Of a DNA stretch of 46,460 nucleotides, positions 42,898 to 46,460 are shown one piece after another. The stretch's first letter is position 1. Every line of letters begins with the position of its first letter. Made by a program: the position numbers and the translations under genes. The notes under the pieces were generated by a model. That model did no database searches and was not told where the DNA came from. It was given only the letters and a program-made list of their open reading frames with translations. Source of the stretch: Halomonas korlensis (lineage in GTDB: Bacteria > Pseudomonadota > Gammaproteobacteria > Pseudomonadales > Halomonadaceae); assembly GCF_900116705.1 (NCBI RefSeq), contig NZ_FPBP01000018.1, positions 1 to 46,460 of the forward strand. Direction: 5' to 3'.

Positions 42898-44886
42898 ATG
42901 CTCATGACCATCTTCAAGCCTTTGTTTGGGCTGCCGCGGCGGCAGAAGCGCATGCTGCAGCTGGCGGCGGATAGTCTGCTGATCACCGTCAGCTTCCTGT
43001 TGGCGATGCTGCTGCGCCTGGACAGTTGGGCCTTCGTGACGGAGCCGAGGGTGTGGTGGGTGCTGCCGGTGGTGATCCCGGTGAGCCTGCTGATCTTCAT
43101 TCGCCTGGGCTTCTACCGGGCGGTGATCCGCTACCTGAGCATGAAGGCGGTGAAGGCCGTGGCGATTGGGGTCGGGGCGTCGGCGCTGGCGTTGATGCTG
43201 GTCAACTATCTCTTCCAGCTGCCGGTGCCGCGCTCGGTGCCGTTCATCTACGCCATGCTGGCGCTGCTGACCGTGGGCGGGGTGCGCTTTGCGCTGCGCG
43301 GGGTCTACCTGCGCAACCGGCTGCGCTACAAGACGCGCGTGGTGGTCTATGGGGCCGGTTCGGCGGGGCGTCAGCTGGTGCAGTCGCTGCGCCAGGGCAG
43401 CGAGTACGAGCCGGTGGGCTTCGTGGACGATGCGTATGCGCTCAAGGGCGTCTACATCCAGGGGCTGAAGGTGTATGTGCAGGAGGACATCGGCCGCCTG
43501 ATCGAGGACTACGGGGTCAAGAAGGTGCTGATGGCGATTCCCAGCGCGCCGCGGGCGCGGCGCCGCGACATCCTCGAGAGCCTCGAGCCCTTGGAAGTGC
43601 CGGTGCAGACCATCCCGGGCATGGCCGACGTGGTGGCCGGCCGGGCGCAGATCAACGACCTGCGCGATGTCTCGGCGGAGGATCTGCTGGGCCGCGACCC
43701 GGTGCCGCCGGACGCCTCGCTGATGGGCGCCAATATCACCGGCAAGGTGGTGATGGTAACCGGTGCCGGGGGCTCCATCGGCAGCGAGCTGTGCCGCCAG
43801 ATCCTGCGCCAGCACCCGGCGCAACTGCTGCTGCTGGAGCTTTCCGAGTTCAGCCTCTATCAGATCGAGCAGGAGCTTGGGCAGATCGCCCGGGACGAGG
43901 GCATCGATTGCCCGGTGAAGGCGCTGCTGGGCTCGGTGCAGCATCGCAACCGCGTGCAGAAGATCATGATCGCCTTCCGCGTGCAGACGGTCTACCACGC
44001 CGCGGCCTACAAGCACGTGCCGATGGTCGAGCACAACGTGGTGGAGGGGCTGCGCAACAACGTGATGGGCACCATGGAAACGGCCTGGGCGGCGGTGGAG
44101 GCCGGGGTGGAGAGCTTCGTGCTGGTGTCCACCGACAAGGCGGTGCGGCCCACCAACGTGATGGGGGCGAGCAAGCGCCTGGCGGAGCTGGTGTGCCAGG
44201 GGGTGGCCAGGGCCCAGGCGGGCACGCGCTTCAGCATGGTGCGCTTCGGCAACGTGCTGGGCTCCAGTGGCTCGGTGGTGCCGCTGTTCCACCGCCAGAT
44301 CGCCGCCGGCGGCCCGGTGACGGTGACCCACCCGGAGATCACCCGCTACTTCATGACCATCACCGAGGCTGCCCAGCTGGTGATCCAGGCCGGCGCCATG
44401 GCGCGCGGCGGCGATGTGTTCGTGCTCGACATGGGCAAGCCGGTCAAGATCGCCGAGCTGGCCGGCCATCTGATCCGCCTCTCGGGGCTGGAGCCGAGCT
44501 ACCCCGATCGCAAGGCGGGCAGCGCCGGGGGCGGTGAAATCGAGATCCGCTACACCGGCCTGCGCCCCGGCGAGAAGCTCTACGAGGAGCTGCTGATCGG
44601 CGAGTGCGTGGAAGCCACCAGCCATTCGCGGATCATGACCGCCAACGAGATCTCGCTGCGCTGGGAAGAGCTGGAAGGGCTGCTCGAGACGCTGTTCGAC
44701 GCCTGCCTGACCTTCGACGCCCCGCGCATTCGCGAGCTGCTGGAACAGGCGCCGCTGGGCTATCAGCCGCAGAGCGACCCGGTCGACCTGGTGTGGGAGC
44801 AGCAGGGCCCCTTGCCGCTGGGGCAAGCCCCGGCGCCGGTAGCGCAAGGCAACGGCATGGCAGCGATGCGCACCTGGTCTGCCTAA
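42898..44886 (+). CDS. pglF: Membrane NDP-sugar 4,6-dehydratase (PglF/WbpM/CapD type)
   Basis: This 662-residue protein has four N-terminal membrane spans (about residues 20-130), a CoA-binding-like domain (VVVYGAGSAGRQLVQSL) and a C-terminal SDR dehydratase (VMVTGAGGSIGSELCRQIL). The catalytic region is STDKAVRPTNVMGASK, with Met in place of Tyr as in WbpM and PglF. It converts UDP-GlcNAc to the 4-keto-6-deoxy sugar that PglE aminates. The chosen ATG has GAGG about ten bases upstream; the frame is open further up, but that part overlaps the epimerase gene. It is the last gene before the terminator. Confidence 0.9.
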   Translation: MLMTIFKPLFGLPRRQKRMLQLAADSLLITVSFLLAMLLRLDSWAFVTEPRVWWVLPVVIPVSLLIFIRLGFYRAVIRYLSMKAVKAVAIGVGASALALMLVNYLFQLPVPRSVPFIYAMLALLTVGGVRFALRGVYLRNRLRYKTRVVVYGAGSAGRQLVQSLRQGSEYEPVGFVDDAYALKGVYIQGLKVYVQEDIGRLIEDYGVKKVLMAIPSAPRARRRDILESLEPLEVPVQTIPGMADVVAGRAQINDLRDVSAEDLLGRDPVPPDASLMGANITGKVVMVTGAGGSIGSELCRQILRQHPAQLLLLELSEFSLYQIEQELGQIARDEGIDCPVKALLGSVQHRNRVQKIMIAFRVQTVYHAAAYKHVPMVEHNVVEGLRNNVMGTMETAWAAVEAGVESFVLVSTDKAVRPTNVMGASKRLAELVCQGVARAQAGTRFSMVRFGNVLGSSGSVVPLFHRQIAAGGPVTVTHPEITRYFMTITEAAQLVIQAGAMARGGDVFVLDMGKPVKIAELAGHLIRLSGLEPSYPDRKAGSAGGGEIEIRYTGLRPGEKLYEELLIGECVEATSHSRIMTANEISLRWEELEGLLETLFDACLTFDAPRIRELLEQAPLGYQPQSDPVDLVWEQQGPLPLGQAPAPVAQGNGMAAMRTWSA

Positions 44887-44909
44887 CGCTGCGCCGCGCC
44901 CTGGCGGGC

Positions 44910-45045
44910 GTGACGTAACGCCCTGATCCTCTCGCCCCCGATTCGCACTACTCCCGCACCACGCTTGCATCGCTCTTTCATTAAATAGGCACCCGACGAA
45001 AAGCCGCCGCTTCGAGGCACCGAAGCGGCGGCTTTTTGTGTTTCA
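44910..45045 (+). repeat. Duplicated terminator-containing segment, copy 1
   Basis: The segment begins GTGACGTAACGCCCTG and ends just past the terminator. Copy 2 at 45891-46017 begins GTGATGTAACGCCCTG. The best-matching part is TAAATAGGCACCCGACG plus the hairpin. The two copies bracket an antitoxin gene and a broken toxin. Confidence 0.75.
44999..45037 (+). terminator. Strong Rho-independent terminator of the polysaccharide operon
   Basis: A perfect 15-bp stem (AAAAGCCGCCGCTTC with GAAGCGGCGGCTTTT), an eight-base loop and a T5 tail lie 112 bases after pglF. It is nearly symmetric, with A and T runs on both sides, so it could also act on the other strand. Confidence 0.92.
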
Positions 45046-45155
45046 GAGTAGGCACAAGGGCGAAATGGACGCCTTTGCTTGAAGCGGCTATGATGCAAAT
45101 ATGTAGCATTAAGGTTGCATGCAAATTGCGAGCTGCTGCCCAGGAGCATATGCCT

Positions 45156-45575
45156 ATGAGTGGTGACGCTATCATCGACCTGGACGACTACCAGGCGCCC
45201 GAGACTTTTGAGCGATTCGTGGAGGATCTCAAGCGATCCGCTACGGTGGCGGGTAAGCCGATCATCGATCCCAAGCTCTTCGCGCGAGCATTGAGCATGG
45301 ATCTACAGACCTTGGCCACCGATGCCCATGTCCACCGGGTCACGCTTTCACGGGCGCAAGGCTCAGAGAAGCTACAAGGCTTTCTGCGAGACTCCTTGCA
45401 AGTGCTGCGTGCAGCTACCGACATCAACGGCAATTTTCGACATGCCCTGTTCTGGTTTCGCAATGAGCCCATCAGCACTTTCGATTACCGAACCCCCGAA
45501 CAACTGGTCAGCGAGGGACGTAGCAAGGATGTCGTGCGCTACCTTCAGGCATTGAGGGCCGGGGCGGTGGGATGA
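45156..45575 (+). CDS. Xre/MbcA/ParS-type antitoxin (DUF2384) of a RES-Xre module
   Basis: This 139-residue antitoxin has an N-terminal helical DNA-binding part (about residues 20-75, including KLFARALSMDLQTLATDAHVHRVTLSRAQG) and a C-terminal MbcA/ParS toxin-binding domain (FRHALFWFRNEPISTFDYRTPEQLVSEGRSKDVVRYLQAL). The start at 45156 (MSGDAIIDLDDY) has AGGAG nine bases upstream; an ATG at 45150 is too close to that site, and longer forms start at 45090. The stop overlaps the ATG of the toxin remnant (ATGA), the normal RES-Xre layout. The gene is intact although its toxin is broken. Confidence 0.85.
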   Translation: MSGDAIIDLDDYQAPETFERFVEDLKRSATVAGKPIIDPKLFARALSMDLQTLATDAHVHRVTLSRAQGSEKLQGFLRDSLQVLRAATDINGNFRHALFWFRNEPISTFDYRTPEQLVSEGRSKDVVRYLQALRAGAVG

Positions 45576-45812
45576 AAATGCAATATGGGCTGGATTGTTT
45601 GGCCTATCGCATTCATACGCCCCGTTGGGCTTATGCGCCAACTTGCCGATGTTGCTTTGGAGAGTGGAGCCGTTGGCATCTTGTTTCCTTCAATGGCCAA
45701 TCCCGAGGGAATGAATCTCGTGGTCTATACGGATGCAATGGTAGAGAGCGATCGGCTGGTCGCTTATGACCCTGCAGGCGATCTGCCCAAGAATCAGCGC
45801 TCATGGGAGTAG
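45572..45812 (+). pseudogene. RES-domain toxin with a large internal deletion and frameshift
   Basis: RES toxins normally have 150-230 residues and degrade NAD. Here the N-terminus (MKMQYGLDCLAYRIHTPRWAYAP, with the conserved Arg) is in one frame from 45572. The C-terminus (MRQLADVALESGAVGILFPS, then NPEGMNLVVYTDAMVES to the stop at 45812) is in another frame from about 45633. The central part with the conserved Glu is missing, so the toxin cannot work. The deletion joint lies near TTATGCGCCAACT at 45631-45643. Confidence 0.75.
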
Positions 45813-45890
45813 CACATGTTTTGCTGGTGAGCGTATGGTCAGCTTCCCGCCAGGATAGGGCTGGCCAAGCCGAGCCGAGCCTTGGCTGTG

Positions 45891-46017
45891 GTGATGTAAC
45901 GCCCTGACAGGCTCGCGCTGTCATTCATGCAACAGGCCTGCACCGCTTTTTCACTAAATAGGCACCCGACGAAAAGCCGCCGCTTCGATGCACCGAAGCG
46001 GCGGCTTTTGGGTTTCA
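45891..46017 (+). repeat. Duplicated terminator-containing segment, copy 2
   Basis: This is a diverged copy of 44910-45045. AAATAGGCACCCGACG and the hairpin arms are identical, while the flanking bases differ. It is about 970 bases from copy 1. Confidence 0.75.
45972..46009 (+). terminator. Second copy of the Rho-independent terminator
   Basis: The arms AAAAGCCGCCGCTTC (45972-45986) and GAAGCGGCGGCTTTT (45995-46009) are identical to the first terminator. The loop differs by one base, and the T tail is shorter (TTTTGGG). It follows the broken RES toxin. Confidence 0.85.
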
Positions 46018-46076
46018 AGGCCTGGTTTTGTGCTGCTGCAAGATGGCGCTGCTGCAAGGGGGTGCGCCAAGGATGA

Positions 46077-46127
46077 GCTGTGGCGAGTATTCGCAAATGG
46101 CTGGATGAAAACGGAGTAACGCCATGA
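46077..46127 (+). pseudogene. HicA toxin remnant (last 16 codons)
   Basis: In frame before a stop that overlaps the HicB ATG (CCATGA), the sequence reads AVASIRKWLDENGVTP. This resembles the C-terminus of HicA proteins that pair with this HicB type (…VASVRRFLENAGVTP-like ends, from memory). An in-frame stop precedes it, and the preceding AAGGATGA fits a one-base-shifted K-D-E codon series. The rest of HicA is replaced by the duplicated terminator segment. Confidence 0.6.
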
Positions 46128-46459
46128 ACAACCTCATGGTCATTGATGGCTATCGGGCCATCATCCAGTACGACCCCGAGATCGAGATGTTCCGGGGAGA
46201 ATTTACCGGCCTGAATGGTAGCGCGGACTTCTACGCAGACAGTGTGGAGGCGCTACGGGAGGAGGGTAAGACGTCGCTGCGCATCTTCCTGGAGGTGTGC
46301 CAGGAGAAAGGGATCGAACCCACCAAGGCCTACTCGGGAAAATTCCAGGTGCGACTGCCGGAGGGACTGCATCGGGATGCGGTGGACGCAGCGAGGGCGC
46401 GCGGTGAAAGCCTGAATCAGTTTGTCGCCCACGCCATCCAGCATGAATTGTCAGCGTAG
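46124..46459 (+). CDS. hicB: HicB-family antitoxin
   Basis: This 111-residue antitoxin has an N-terminal HicB partial RNase-H-like fold (GYRAIIQYDPEIEMFRGEFTGLNGSADFYADSVEALREEGKTSLRIFLEVCQEKG) and a C-terminal ribbon-helix-helix-like segment (KFQVRLPEGLHRDAVDAARARGESLNQFVAHAI) for DNA binding. GGAG lies seven bases before the ATG. HicB normally neutralises and represses the HicA ribonuclease; here the hicA gene is reduced to its last codons, so this is an orphan antitoxin unless another toxin exists elsewhere. The gene ends one base before the window edge. Confidence 0.9.
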   Translation: MNNLMVIDGYRAIIQYDPEIEMFRGEFTGLNGSADFYADSVEALREEGKTSLRIFLEVCQEKGIEPTKAYSGKFQVRLPEGLHRDAVDAARARGESLNQFVAHAIQHELSA

Positions 46460-46460
46460 A

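Larger units (their letters stand above)
44887..45155. other. 3' flank of the polysaccharide operon and upstream region of the RES antitoxin
   Basis: This contains terminator copy 1 (44999-45037) and then a short region with two ATGCAAAT motifs about 27 bases apart that may be part of the antitoxin promoter or operator. The segment 44910-45045 recurs, with divergence, at 45891-46017. Confidence 0.55.

Noticed and set aside
42838..44970. 710-codon ORF antisense to the PglF-like gene
   Set aside because: The composition is dominated by His, Gln, Arg and Ala, typical of a GC-rich shadow frame, and the sense gene is well supported.

Overview
The window looks like a GC-rich gammaproteobacterial chromosome, most likely a halophile of the Halomonas type. 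That placement is an inference from codon use, the OpuC-type osmolyte transporter with two tandem binding proteins, and the gene families present; no rRNA or marker gene is available. The core is a Wzx/Wzy-dependent exopolysaccharide or capsule locus of about 34 kb, with accessory genes to its left.

Left part (1-10.5 kb): an IS3-family element with both ends visible; a minus-strand OpuC-type ABC transporter operon (permease, CBS-domain ATPase, permease, two tandem binding proteins); an Rpn/DUF4351 nuclease-like gene with a 12-bp in-frame repeat; a MEDS-EAL protein whose EAL domain lacks its signature acidic residues; a small aromatic-rich ORF; and a Crp/Fnr regulator.

Polysaccharide export and control (10.7-18.7 kb): a minus-strand yjbEFGH (gfcABCD) operon diverges from wza-wzc. 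The shared regulatory region holds an 8-bp-arm inverted repeat and a plausible AT-rich promoter. The wza leader carries an exact RfaH ops core (GGCGGTAGCGTG). No wzb phosphatase gene is visible.

Boundary zone (18.7-21.7 kb): small ORFs, a toxin-antitoxin remnant and a beta-CASP metallo-hydrolase sit between wzc and wzx. The 3' end of wzc occurs here in three copies: the genuine gene, a very short tail, and a 55-codon tail just before wzx.

Variable region (21.7-32 kb): a lower-GC stretch with a flippase, an FrhB-like iron-sulfur oxidoreductase, a pyruvyl transferase-like protein, glycosyltransferases and a Wzy-like polymerase. One AT-rich GT2 gene lies between a decayed, internally deleted ISAs1-type element and an intact ISAs1 element with a perfect 10-bp target duplication.

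Sugar-nucleotide region (33-44.9 kb): CapE/CapF/CapG (UDP-N-acetyl-L-fucosamine), a WbuB-like transferase, a PglC/PglD/PglE set plus a PglF/WbpM-like dehydratase (UDP-di-N-acetylbacillosamine), a TviB-like UDP-HexNAc 6-dehydrogenase and a uronate-type epimerase. Together they suggest a repeat unit started on bacillosamine and containing N-acetylfucosamine and an acidic sugar, perhaps with pyruvate. The operon ends in a strong terminator that is duplicated about 970 bp downstream.

Right edge (45-46.46 kb): between and after the two terminator copies lie an antitoxin with a deleted RES toxin and a HicB antitoxin with only the last codons of HicA. With the truncated PemK-like toxin near 19.6 kb, three antitoxin genes at the two borders of the variable polysaccharide region have lost their toxins. 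That pattern, with duplicated host 3' ends, is the most unusual structure in the window.
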